DNA from: JAICND01 sp035281425
GTDB taxonomy: Bacteria; Actinomycetota; Acidimicrobiia; Spongiisociales; ZC4RG35
Reading direction: 5' to 3'
NCBI GenBank assembly: GCA_035281425.1
Contig: DATEDX010000233.1
Span: 1 to 7,182 of the forward strand
Length of the DNA stretch: 7,182 nt
Shown here: positions 1 to 5,540 of the stretch, piece after piece
How the letters are laid out: every line of letters begins with the position of its first letter
How positions within the stretch are numbered: the first letter of the stretch is position 1
Notes under the pieces: model-generated
What the model was told of the DNA's origin: nothing
Seen by the model: the letters and a program-made list of their open reading frames with translations, nothing else
Database searches by the model: none
Translations under genes and position numbers: made by a program

Positions 1-1
1 G

Positions 2-67
2 ATCGATGTGGCCCTTATCCGAATGGCCAGCCGGCTCCTTCGCCACCTCGACCGCACCCAACCCTGA
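2..67 (+). CDS. C-terminal end of an unidentified protein (partial, runs in from the left edge)
   Basis: Frame 2 reads 21 codons from the window edge to a TGA at 65-67 (ending ...RLLRHLDRTQP). The peptide is helix-like and rich in Leu and Arg. About three quarters of its third positions are G or C, as in the real genes here; frame 1 is also open but has much poorer third positions. A small hairpin starts right after the stop, which fits a gene end. Nothing in so short a tail identifies the product. Confidence 0.42.
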   Translation: MDVALIRMASRLLRHLDRTQP

Positions 68-84
68 AACGCCTCTCCGGCGTT
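68..84 (+). terminator. Possible terminator hairpin after the left-edge gene
   Basis: AACGCC (68-73) pairs perfectly with GGCGTT (79-84) around the 5-base loop TCTCC, directly after the TGA stop. No clean T-run follows, only the T-rich stretch around 104-119, so it is at best a weak or Rho-assisted terminator. Confidence 0.3.
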
Positions 85-118
85 ACACGGGTGCGCTTCA
101 TGTGCGTTTCGCTTGTTT

Positions 119-137
119 CGTGGGTTGATCAGCGAAG
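119..137 (+). repeat. Imperfect direct repeat, copy 1
   Basis: CGTGGGTTGATCAGCGAAG here matches 206-223 with one base inserted and one G/A difference. Both copies contain the palindrome TGATCA followed by a purine and CGAAG. They start 87 bases apart. They could be two sites for a DNA-binding protein or a relic duplication. Confidence 0.45.
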
Positions 138-205
138 GAGACAACTACCAACCGAATCAACAACAGCCGGGCCACCGTTGGGTGTAGTGCGATCCCTGTC
201 GGAAG

Positions 206-223
206 CGTGGGTGATCAACGAAG
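206..223 (+). repeat. Imperfect direct repeat, copy 2
   Basis: CGTGGGTGATCAACGAAG is the partner of 119-137. It lacks one T and has A in place of G after TGATCA. The sequences after the two copies differ, so the similarity is confined to about 19 bases. Confidence 0.45.
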
Positions 224-341
224 CAGGGAGGCAGCGATTGAAGGCTTAAAGAGATCTTCTCCCATGGACAGTCGGTCACCACGTTGGCCTCGGGCGCGAC
301 GAGCCTCGAAAAAGAAGTTGCTAGTTGGAGTGCAGGGGGGT

Positions 342-349
342 TGTTTCTG
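342..349 (+). repeat. Left flank of the IS: imperfect 8-base target duplication
   Basis: ISL3 elements duplicate 8 bases of target on insertion. The 8 bases before the left end (TGTTTCTG) match the 8 after the right end (GGTTTTTG) at 6 positions. The placement is exactly as expected, but the two mismatches mean either post-insertion decay or chance. Confidence 0.5.
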
Positions 350-371
350 GGCTCTTCGCGAAAGACGGTGG
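350..371 (+). repeat. IS left terminal inverted repeat (IRL)
   Basis: Starts GGCTCTTCGCGAAAGAC and ends GGTGG. Its reverse complement matches 1661-1682 at 21 of 22 positions. It contains the 8-base palindrome TTCGCGAA (355-362). Confidence 0.92.
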
Positions 372-373
372 GT

Positions 374-412
374 GAGGGCTGAGCCCTCCTAGCGTCGGTT
401 GGTGTGAAACCG
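374..412 (+). promoter_or_regulatory. Paired small hairpins around the transposase start
   Basis: GAGGGCT (374-380) and AGCCCTC (382-388) form a near-perfect 15-base palindrome. Folded as RNA it gives a 5-bp stem with a 5-base loop, or a longer cruciform in DNA. Just downstream CGGTT (396-400) can pair with AACCG (408-412), placing the GTG start codon in the loop. No normal ribosome binding site precedes the GTG; CCCTCCT at 384-390 instead resembles the ribosomal anti-SD sequence. Such structure could keep transposase expression low, but that role is inferred. Confidence 0.3.
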
Positions 413-1660
413 CCGACAACATGGAGGGCCCAGGTGGGTGATCGTATCGAAGTGCCGTTGGAGTTGGCCGATTTTGAGGTGCTGGGCACCGAGTTGGTTG
501 AGGGGTGGTTGGAGGTGCGGGTGGAGTCGACCTTTACTGCCGCCTGTTTCCATTGCGGCTCGGTGGAGGTGACTGGCAACGGCCGCCACCTGCGTCGGAT
601 CCGGGACCGGAGCTTTGGCTATCCGACGGTGCTGGTTTGGTCTCAGCGGCGTTTCCGCTGCCGGGATTGTGGCCGCCTCTCCAGGGAGCGGCATCCGCAG
701 CTGGCCGGGCGGAAGCGGATCAGCCGCCGCTTCCAAGCTCAGCTGGGAGAGTTGTCCAAAAGGGAAGCTTGGAAAGAGGTGGCCTGTCGGGAGAGGGTGT
801 CGTGGTGGCGGATCGCTGACAGCTTTGAAGCGGTGGCGGCTTCGGTCGATCCTTATGCCGGTCCTCCCCCTTCGGTGATCTCGATCGACGAGGCTTCCTT
901 CCGTTCCCGTTTCGTCTATCACACCGTGTTCTCGCTGCCGGAGCAGCGACGAGTGGTCGACTTGGTGGAAGGCCGCAGCCAACTGTCAGCATTTCGAGGC
1001 TTATCGGCCTTCCCTGATAGTTGGAAGGAACAGATCGAGACGGTGGTAATCGACCTTTACTGGCCCTACCGGAAAGCGATCGAGGAGGTTCTTCCCCGGG
1101 CTCGGATCGTGGCCGACAAGTTCCACGTCCTCCGGGTGGTGGACAAGGCCGCCGAGAAGGTGCGGATCCGTCACGGCCGCAGGGTCACGGTGGTGGGTCG
1201 GGACGGGGGACTGGCCCGTGGGAACAATCCCCGCTTCCAACCGGAGATGTGGAGGTCCCGCTGGCTGTTCCTCCGCCGTCACCACCTTCTCACCTCTCCA
1301 GACCAAGACCGTCTCGATCGGCTCTTCGCAACCCATCCCCAGGTGGGTATGGCCTGGTGGTTGAAGGAAGCCTTCGCCGCTATCTACCAGGCGACAGATC
1401 GGGTGGAAGCAGAACGTCGACTCGAGATCTGGGTCCACCACGTTGAACAGTCCCAGCTTCCCGAGTTCAAAGGCGCCTGGCACACCCTCACCTACTGGCG
1501 GGAACAGATCCTCAACTACTTCGACCATCGCCACACCAACGCCTACGCCGAAGGCATCACCAACAAGATCAAAGTCATGAAACGAAGGGGCTACGGACAC
1601 GGCAACTCCCACCGCTACCGCCGCAAAGTCCTACTCTCCACCAACCACCAACCCGGCTAA
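404..1660 (+). CDS. ISL3-family DDE transposase
   Basis: This 418-aa protein catalyses cut-and-paste movement of the surrounding IS by acting on its terminal repeats. An N-terminal zinc-binding domain has two CxxC pairs (Cys48/Cys51 in CFHC and Cys86/Cys89 in CRDC), as in the zf-ISL3 domain. A helix-turn-helix-like segment follows at about 95-135, then the ISL3 catalytic domain. Likely catalytic acids are Asp162 (in SIDEAS), Asp217 (in VVIDLYWPYRKA) and Glu383 (in AYAEGITNKIK). Family landmarks also visible are ADKFHV around 238 and KVMKRRGYG near the end. The length is normal for the family and there is no frameshift. GTG at 404 is chosen because it gives a full-length N-terminus inside the IS; it has no clear ribosome binding site. 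Codon use changes from G-rich at the start to C-rich at the end. Confidence 0.95.
   Translation: MKPPTTWRAQVGDRIEVPLELADFEVLGTELVEGWLEVRVESTFTAACFHCGSVEVTGNGRHLRRIRDRSFGYPTVLVWSQRRFRCRDCGRLSRERHPQLAGRKRISRRFQAQLGELSKREAWKEVACRERVSWWRIADSFEAVAASVDPYAGPPPSVISIDEASFRSRFVYHTVFSLPEQRRVVDLVEGRSQLSAFRGLSAFPDSWKEQIETVVIDLYWPYRKAIEEVLPRARIVADKFHVLRVVDKAAEKVRIRHGRRVTVVGRDGGLARGNNPRFQPEMWRSRWLFLRRHHLLTSPDQDRLDRLFATHPQVGMAWWLKEAFAAIYQATDRVEAERRLEIWVHHVEQSQLPEFKGAWHTLTYWREQILNYFDHRHTNAYAEGITNKIKVMKRRGYGHGNSHRYRRKVLLSTNHQPG
1320..1331 (+). repeat. Internal sequence resembling the IS left end
   Basis: GGCTCTTCGCAA lies inside the transposase gene, in the same orientation as the left terminal repeat. Its first 10 bases equal the first 10 of the IS, and the next match needs one deleted G. 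It encodes part of DRLFATHP. It may be only a coding coincidence. Confidence 0.35.
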
Positions 1661-1682
1661 CCACCGTGTTTCGCGAAGAGCC
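1661..1682 (+). repeat. IS right terminal inverted repeat (IRR)
   Basis: Reads CCACCGTGTTTCGCGAAG and ends AGCC. It is the reverse complement of 350-371 except for one position (GTG here, CTT-side C in the left copy). It follows the transposase stop codon with no gap. Confidence 0.92.
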
Positions 1683-1690
1683 GGTTTTTG
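1683..1690 (+). repeat. Right flank of the IS: imperfect 8-base target duplication
   Basis: GGTTTTTG lies directly outside the right end and matches TGTTTCTG at 342-349 at 6 of 8 positions. Confidence 0.5.
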
Positions 1691-1716
1691 TCACAGGTGG
1701 TTGGTAGGTTGAACAT

Positions 1717-2895
1717 GTGTTCGGATCAGAGTTTGGAGAGTGGAGAGGCCAAGTAGAACCCTTGGAGGCAAGGGTCTCCGAGTTGGAACGGATCATCAAC
1801 CGTTGCCGAGCCGAACAAGCCGCCATCCTCTCGGTGCTCGATTGCCACCAGGTCGATTGGGGGGAAGGGGATCGAGGGATGGAGGATTGGACCAGCCGCC
1901 ACCTCGACGTTTCCCCCCAAACCGCCCACCGGCTGATGGTGCTGGCCAAACAACCCGACTCGCCGTGGCTGCAACGGATGCGCCAGGGCGAAATGGGGTT
2001 GGATCGGGTTTGTTTCCTCTTAAAACTGGAACAGGCCGGCGCTTCCCCAGAAGTGGTGGAAGAGGCCGCCGCCGGTTACTCCCTGGGAAAGCTTTGGGGA
2101 CTGGTAGAACAGTACCGCCACATCCCCACCGGAGTGGAACAGGCCAGTTTCGACGCCCGCTACCTCTACCTCCAACCCCTCTTGGACCAATCCGCCTTCA
2201 AAGTCAGCGGTCTCCTCTATGGAGTCGACGCCGAAACCGTCGATAAAGCCCTTCGCACCCGAGCCGACCAGTTCCCCGTCCTCCCCGATCCACCCAGCCA
2301 AGGACAACTGTTAGCCGACGCCCTGGTTTCGGTCTGCGCCGACAGCCTCACATCCCCCACTCCTGGGGGGGAAAGCAAACGGGCGGTGACGGTGGCCGAA
2401 GTGTTCATCGACGCCGCCCTCGCCGCCCAAAGCCAAGGCCAAACCGGTGCCAGCACCAGCAACGGACTCAGAGTCGGACCAGAAACCCTCTCCGAAATCC
2501 TCTGCCACGGCAAAATCCGACTCGTCTACACCGACCCAGGCCAAGGTCCGATCGCCACCACCCACCTAACCGACTCCATCCCACCCGCCATCCGCGCCTA
2601 CATCTGGAAACGGGACCTGGGCCAATGCTCCATCGACGGCTGCCGATCCCGTCACCGCCTCCAAATCCACCACCTCCGGGAACGATCCCAAGGCGGCGAC
2701 CACCACCCATCCAACCTGGTATTGATCTGCTGGTACCACCATCACATAGCCATCCACATGCTCGGGTTCCGAATCGACCCCAACTCCCCCACCCACCGCC
2801 GAACCCTCCTCCACCCCTGGCAGCACCGGGCACCACCTGCCGCGGCTCTGGGCTGCGCGATGACCAGTTCACTGCAATCACCACCACCGCTCTGA
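1717..2895 (+). CDS. DUF222 / HNH endonuclease domain protein (13E12-repeat type)
   Basis: This 392-aa cytoplasmic protein has the usual layout of the family that is multicopy in many Actinobacteria. A charged, probably coiled-coil N-terminus (about 14-45) leads into a DUF222-like region to about 290, then a C-terminal HNH nuclease domain at about 295-347. HNH residues visible are His318-His319 (IHH), Asn333 (PSNL) and the His341-343 cluster (WYHHH), ending at His347. Cys304, Cys309 and Cys338 could form the structural zinc site together with a nearby His. The biological role of the family is not settled; nuclease activity is predicted, not shown. GTG 1717 is the first start after an in-frame TAG at 1705, so the nearby IS has not cut into the coding region. 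No strong ribosome binding site precedes it. The last two thirds are strikingly C-rich on the coding strand. Confidence 0.88.
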   Translation: MFGSEFGEWRGQVEPLEARVSELERIINRCRAEQAAILSVLDCHQVDWGEGDRGMEDWTSRHLDVSPQTAHRLMVLAKQPDSPWLQRMRQGEMGLDRVCFLLKLEQAGASPEVVEEAAAGYSLGKLWGLVEQYRHIPTGVEQASFDARYLYLQPLLDQSAFKVSGLLYGVDAETVDKALRTRADQFPVLPDPPSQGQLLADALVSVCADSLTSPTPGGESKRAVTVAEVFIDAALAAQSQGQTGASTSNGLRVGPETLSEILCHGKIRLVYTDPGQGPIATTHLTDSIPPAIRAYIWKRDLGQCSIDGCRSRHRLQIHHLRERSQGGDHHPSNLVLICWYHHHIAIHMLGFRIDPNSPTHRRTLLHPWQHRAPPAAALGCAMTSSLQSPPPL

Positions 2896-2930
2896 ACGCC
2901 CGAGCCCACTGTTCCTGAACTCGGATGGCC

Positions 2931-2945
2931 CCGCCCTTCCGGCGG
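2931..2945 (+). terminator. Possible hairpin after the HNH gene
   Basis: CCGCC (2931-2935) pairs with GGCGG (2941-2945) around the loop CTTCC, 35 bases after the HNH stop. It resembles the hairpin at 68-84 in loop and stem style but lacks a T-run, so termination is only a possibility. Confidence 0.2.
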
Positions 2946-2984
2946 CCTCCGCTGCCCGCGTCCCTCGGTGTAAGTTCCCGAGTG

Positions 2985-2992
2985 AAAGGAGG
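2985..2992 (+). promoter_or_regulatory. Strong ribosome binding site for the ACT-domain gene
   Basis: AAAGGAGG lies 5 bases before the ATG at 2998. It is the best ribosome binding site in the window and fixes the start of the ACT gene. Confidence 0.85.
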
Positions 2993-2997
2993 TCCTC

Positions 2998-3378
2998 ATG
3001 GCTTGGGATCTGGAAGTGAGCCTTCCCGACCGCCCAGGGGCGTTGGCCTCGATGGGGGAAGCCCTCGGTCGGGCCGGAATCAACATCGACGGAGTGAGCG
3101 GCGCCACCGGAGGGGGCCTGGGAATCATCCATGTCCTGGTCGGTGATGGAGCTGCCGCCCAGAAGGCATTGCAAGAGGCTTCGGTTGAGGTGTTGGCTTC
3201 CAACGAGGTAGTGATCGCCTCTTTCCAGGACCGACCGGGCGAGCTGGGTGAGATGGCTCGCAAGATCGCCGACACCGGCACCAACATCAACCTGGTCTAT
3301 ATCACCTGCGACGGGCGGATCGTCTTTGGCACGAGCGACAACGTCGCCGCCAGGGAGGCCTTGGGCACCGACGGCTAG
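2998..3378 (+). CDS. Small protein with two tandem ACT domains
   Basis: The 126-aa product consists almost entirely of two ACT-like modules, at about residues 3-60 and 66-123. Each opens with the DRPG motif that begins a typical ACT domain: LPDRPGALASMGEALGRAGI in the first and FQDRPGELGEMARKIADTGT in the second, each followed by NI and a beta strand. ACT domains bind amino acids or other small ligands and usually regulate a partner enzyme. No catalytic or DNA-binding domain is attached, so it may be a free-standing regulator or ligand sensor; its target cannot be read from the sequence. No signal peptide or membrane segment is seen. The start is fixed by AAAGGAGG. It faces sucD tail to tail, so it is transcribed separately from the sucCD operon. 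Confidence 0.85.
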   Translation: MAWDLEVSLPDRPGALASMGEALGRAGINIDGVSGATGGGLGIIHVLVGDGAAAQKALQEASVEVLASNEVVIASFQDRPGELGEMARKIADTGTNINLVYITCDGRIVFGTSDNVAAREALGTDG

Positions 3379-3389
3379 CCGTCTAGCCG
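3370..3389. terminator. Palindrome at the convergent gene ends; possible two-way terminator
   Basis: GACGGCTAGCCGTC (3370-3383) is a perfect 14-bp palindrome that includes the ACT gene stop and touches the sucD stop. An alternative fold pairs CGGCTA (3372-3377) with TAGCCG (3384-3389) around a 6-base loop. There are no T-runs on either side. With only four bases between stop codons, any terminator must lie in or beyond coding sequence. Confidence 0.35.
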
Positions 3390-4306
3390 AGGGCTTCCAG
3401 CATCGCCGCCCCCATGTCGGTGGGGGTGGGGGCGACGGTGACGCCCGCTTCGCGGAAGGCGGCGATCTTGGCCTCGGCGGTTCCTTTGCCTCCAGAGATG
3501 ATGGCCCCGGCGTGGCCCATCCTCTTCCCCGGCGGCGCCGTGGTGCCGGCAATAAACCCCGCCACCGGCTTTCGCATCTCCTTGGCCACGTAGACGGCGG
3601 CGTCCTCTTCGGCGGTTCCGCCGATCTCTCCGATCATGATGACCCCCTCGGTGGCGGGATCGTCGTTGAAGAGACGGAGAACGTCGACGAAGTTGGTACC
3701 GTTGACCGGGTCGCCGCCGATCCCCACCGCCGTGGTTTGGCCCAGCCCGAGTCTGGTCAGCTGATATACCGCCTCGTAGGTGAGAGTCCCGGATCGCGAG
3801 ACCACCCCGATCCGGCCCGGTTGGTGGATGTACCCGGGCATGATCCCGATCCGGCACTGTTGGGGGGTGATGACCCCCGGGCAATTGGGGCCGATCAGCC
3901 TCACCGGTTTGTCGGCCAGGTAACGCTTGGCGCGGACCATATCCATCACCGGGATGCCTTCGGTGATGGCGACAATGAGTGGCACCCCGGCTGCTCCCGC
4001 TTCCATGATGGCGTCGGCCGCGGCCGGAGGAGGGACGAACACCACCGAGGCGTTGGCGCCGGTGACCGCCAACGCTTCCTCGACGCTACGGAAGATCGGT
4101 ACCTCCACCCGGTAGGTGTCTTCTCGCCCCGGCACGCCGGAGTGGTCGTTGTCGCCTTCGAAAACCTCCAACTCGCCTGCCCGAGTGGGATGCACCGCGG
4201 CGACCACCTCGGTGCCGTAGGCGATGGACCGGTCGGCGTGGAAGCGTCCGGTTTTCCCCAGGCCTTGGACGAGAAGGCGAGTTTCGGAGCCAACGAGGAT
4301 GCTCAC
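3383..4306 (-). CDS. sucD: Succinyl-CoA ligase (ADP/GDP-forming), alpha subunit
   Basis: The alpha subunit binds CoA and carries the phosphorylated histidine in succinyl-CoA + NDP + Pi = succinate + CoA + NTP, in the TCA cycle. The 307-aa sequence has the phosphohistidine His265 in GHAGAIISGGKGT, the GPNCPG motif with Cys142, SRSGTLTYEA and GIGGDP, all typical. Against the E. coli protein (289 aa, from memory) there are two differences. The CoA loop is QGLGKTGRFH (residues 14-23) instead of the usual QGxTGxxGxFH, one residue shorter. About 19 residues are inserted at 45-68, before VPIF. GTG 4306 lies 10 bases after the sucC stop with GAGAGG just upstream, implying translational coupling. The product is clear; the altered loop raises mild doubt about kinetics or exact CoA-ester preference. 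Confidence 0.95.
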   Translation of the reverse strand: MSILVGSETRLLVQGLGKTGRFHADRSIAYGTEVVAAVHPTRAGELEVFEGDNDHSGVPGREDTYRVEVPIFRSVEEALAVTGANASVVFVPPPAAADAIMEAGAAGVPLIVAITEGIPVMDMVRAKRYLADKPVRLIGPNCPGVITPQQCRIGIMPGYIHQPGRIGVVSRSGTLTYEAVYQLTRLGLGQTTAVGIGGDPVNGTNFVDVLRLFNDDPATEGVIMIGEIGGTAEEDAAVYVAKEMRKPVAGFIAGTTAPPGKRMGHAGAIISGGKGTAEAKIAAFREAGVTVAPTPTDMGAAMLEALG

Positions 4307-4316
4307 CTCACCTCTC

Positions 4317-5540
4317 TCATTTGGCTAGTTCCACGATTTTCTGAGCGCCGTCTTTCATGTCGGTGGCGGTGACCAGATTGAGCCCTGAGTCATCCAGCAT
4401 CTGCTGACCCAACTCCACGTTGGTCCCCTCCAGCCGAACCACCATCGGCACCGTCAATCCCACTTCTCTCACCCCACTGATGATTCCGCTGGCGATGGTG
4501 TCGCATCTCATGATCCCCCCAAAGATGTTGACGAAGATGCCACGCACATTGGGATCGGCAGTGATGATGCGGATGGCTGCCGCCACCTGCTCGGCATTGG
4601 CCCCACCTCCGACGTCGAGGAAGTTGGCTGGCTCCCCCCCGAAATGTTTGATGATGTCCATGGTCGACATGGCCAGCCCGGCCCCGTTGACCATGCAGCC
4701 GATGGTCCCGTCGAGTTTGATGTAGGACAGGCCCGCCTGCTTGGCTTCGAGTTCGGCCGGGTCCTCTTCGCTTTCATCTCGCATGGCGGCGATGTCGGGA
4801 TGGCGATACAGAGAGTTGTCGTCAAAGGCCATCTTTCCGTCAAGGGCCAGCACCTGTTCAGTTTTAGTAACCACGAGGGGGTTGACCTCCACCAGGTCGG
4901 TGTCGAGGGCCTGAGCGAGGGCGGCCAACTGCTTGACAAAGCCGGCGAAACTGGTGTGGGCCGCTCCTTCCAGTCCCAACTCCCATCCCAGCCGGTTGGC
5001 TTGAAAGTCGGCCAGGCCAATGGCCGGGTCGATCTCCTCCCGCAGGATCTTCTCCGGGGTGGCTTCGGCCACTTTCTCGATCTCCATCCCACCTTCGGTG
5101 GAAGCCATCACCAGATTGCGCGAGGTGGCCCGATCCAGCAGCACCGCCAGGTAGAGCTCGCGGGCAATGTCTATTCCCTGCTCGATGTAAATGCGGTTGA
5201 CCTTCTTTCCGTCGGGTCCGGTTTGGATGGTGACCAGAGTGGAGCCCAACATCTTCCCGGCCAGAGTTCTCACCGCTTCTTCGGCGGCGGGGACGCCCCC
5301 TTCGATCCCCGCAGTCACCACGCTGACTCCCCGCACATCCGGATGTTCGAGGAAGGTTCCCTTGCCGCGTCCCCCGGCGTGGATCTGCGATTTGACCACT
5401 ACGACCGGGTTGCCGCTCTCAGAGACGATGGGGTCCACCGCCGCCACCGCCTCCTCCACCGAGGCTGCCACCCGGCCCCGGGGCACGGCGATTCCCCGCG
5501 CCGCCATCAGCTGTTTGGCCTGGTACTCGTGAATCTTCAT
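4317..5540 (-). CDS. sucC: Succinyl-CoA ligase (ADP/GDP-forming), beta subunit
   Basis: The beta subunit holds the ATP-grasp nucleotide site and gives nucleotide specificity in the SucCD heteromer. The 407-aa protein begins MKIHEYQAKQL, the standard family N-terminus, so ATG 5540 is the start even though the frame stays open for 144 codons further upstream. Visible motifs are Lys50 and HAGGRGK (54-60) for nucleotide binding, ASTEGGMEIEKVAE, EVNPLVV, GCMVNGAGLAM and FGGIMRCD (about 340-347) for the substrate site. It is about 19 residues longer than the E. coli protein, mostly because of roughly 17 extra residues between GRGK and KMLG (within 61-95). Its MLGSTLVTIQTG and REEIDPAIGL segments differ from what I recall of mycobacterial SucC. 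No clear ribosome binding site is seen. It lies 52 bases after the B12-subunit gene and 10 before sucD, in one operon. Confidence 0.95.
   Translation of the reverse strand: MKIHEYQAKQLMAARGIAVPRGRVAASVEEAVAAVDPIVSESGNPVVVVKSQIHAGGRGKGTFLEHPDVRGVSVVTAGIEGGVPAAEEAVRTLAGKMLGSTLVTIQTGPDGKKVNRIYIEQGIDIARELYLAVLLDRATSRNLVMASTEGGMEIEKVAEATPEKILREEIDPAIGLADFQANRLGWELGLEGAAHTSFAGFVKQLAALAQALDTDLVEVNPLVVTKTEQVLALDGKMAFDDNSLYRHPDIAAMRDESEEDPAELEAKQAGLSYIKLDGTIGCMVNGAGLAMSTMDIIKHFGGEPANFLDVGGGANAEQVAAAIRIITADPNVRGIFVNIFGGIMRCDTIASGIISGVREVGLTVPMVVRLEGTNVELGQQMLDDSGLNLVTATDMKDGAQKIVELAK

Larger units (their letters stand above)
85..341. other. Non-coding stretch left of the insertion sequence
   Basis: I see no convincing gene here. 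Open frames on both strands are short or run across the IS boundary and lack good start sites. A ribosome-binding-like AAGGAG (136-141) is not followed by a usable start codon. The stretch holds the two copies of an imperfect direct repeat. It may be the original intergenic or promoter region of the downstream HNH gene, now separated from it by the IS. Confidence 0.5.
350..1682 (+). mobile_element. ISL3-family insertion sequence, complete (1333 bp)
   Basis: The element is bounded by 22-bp terminal inverted repeats that match at 21 positions and begin GGCTCTTCGCGAA, a motif I associate with actinobacterial ISL3 elements. Inside is one intact transposase gene filling almost all of the length, and its TAA stop directly abuts the right repeat. 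The 1.3-kb size, single ORF and roughly 8-base target duplication all agree with the family. No passenger gene is present. Intact ORF and ends suggest it could still move, although the flanking duplication is imperfect (6 of 8). It sits between an unidentified gene end and the HNH gene, in the same direction as the HNH gene. Confidence 0.93.

Noticed and set aside
136..141. AAGGAG resembling a ribosome binding site in the left non-coding stretch
   Set aside because: No start codon follows at suitable distance with an open frame; the nearest GTG is followed at once by a stop.
157..579. 140-aa open frame on the minus strand crossing the left IS end
   Set aside because: It spans the IS boundary and overlaps the transposase antisense, with no recognisable motif and no good start context.
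1001..1612. 203-aa open frame on the minus strand inside the IS, a possible second IS gene
   Set aside because: ISL3 elements of this size carry one gene; this frame is antisense to the catalytic domain and has no motifs.
2900..2924. CCGAG/CTCGG inverted repeat after the HNH gene
   Set aside because: Five base pairs around a 15-base loop is too weak to call as a terminator.
3248..4372. 374-aa open frame on the plus strand opposite sucD
   Set aside because: It mirrors sucD codons in a G+C-rich genome, and its low-complexity Gly/Arg/Asp composition shows it is a shadow.
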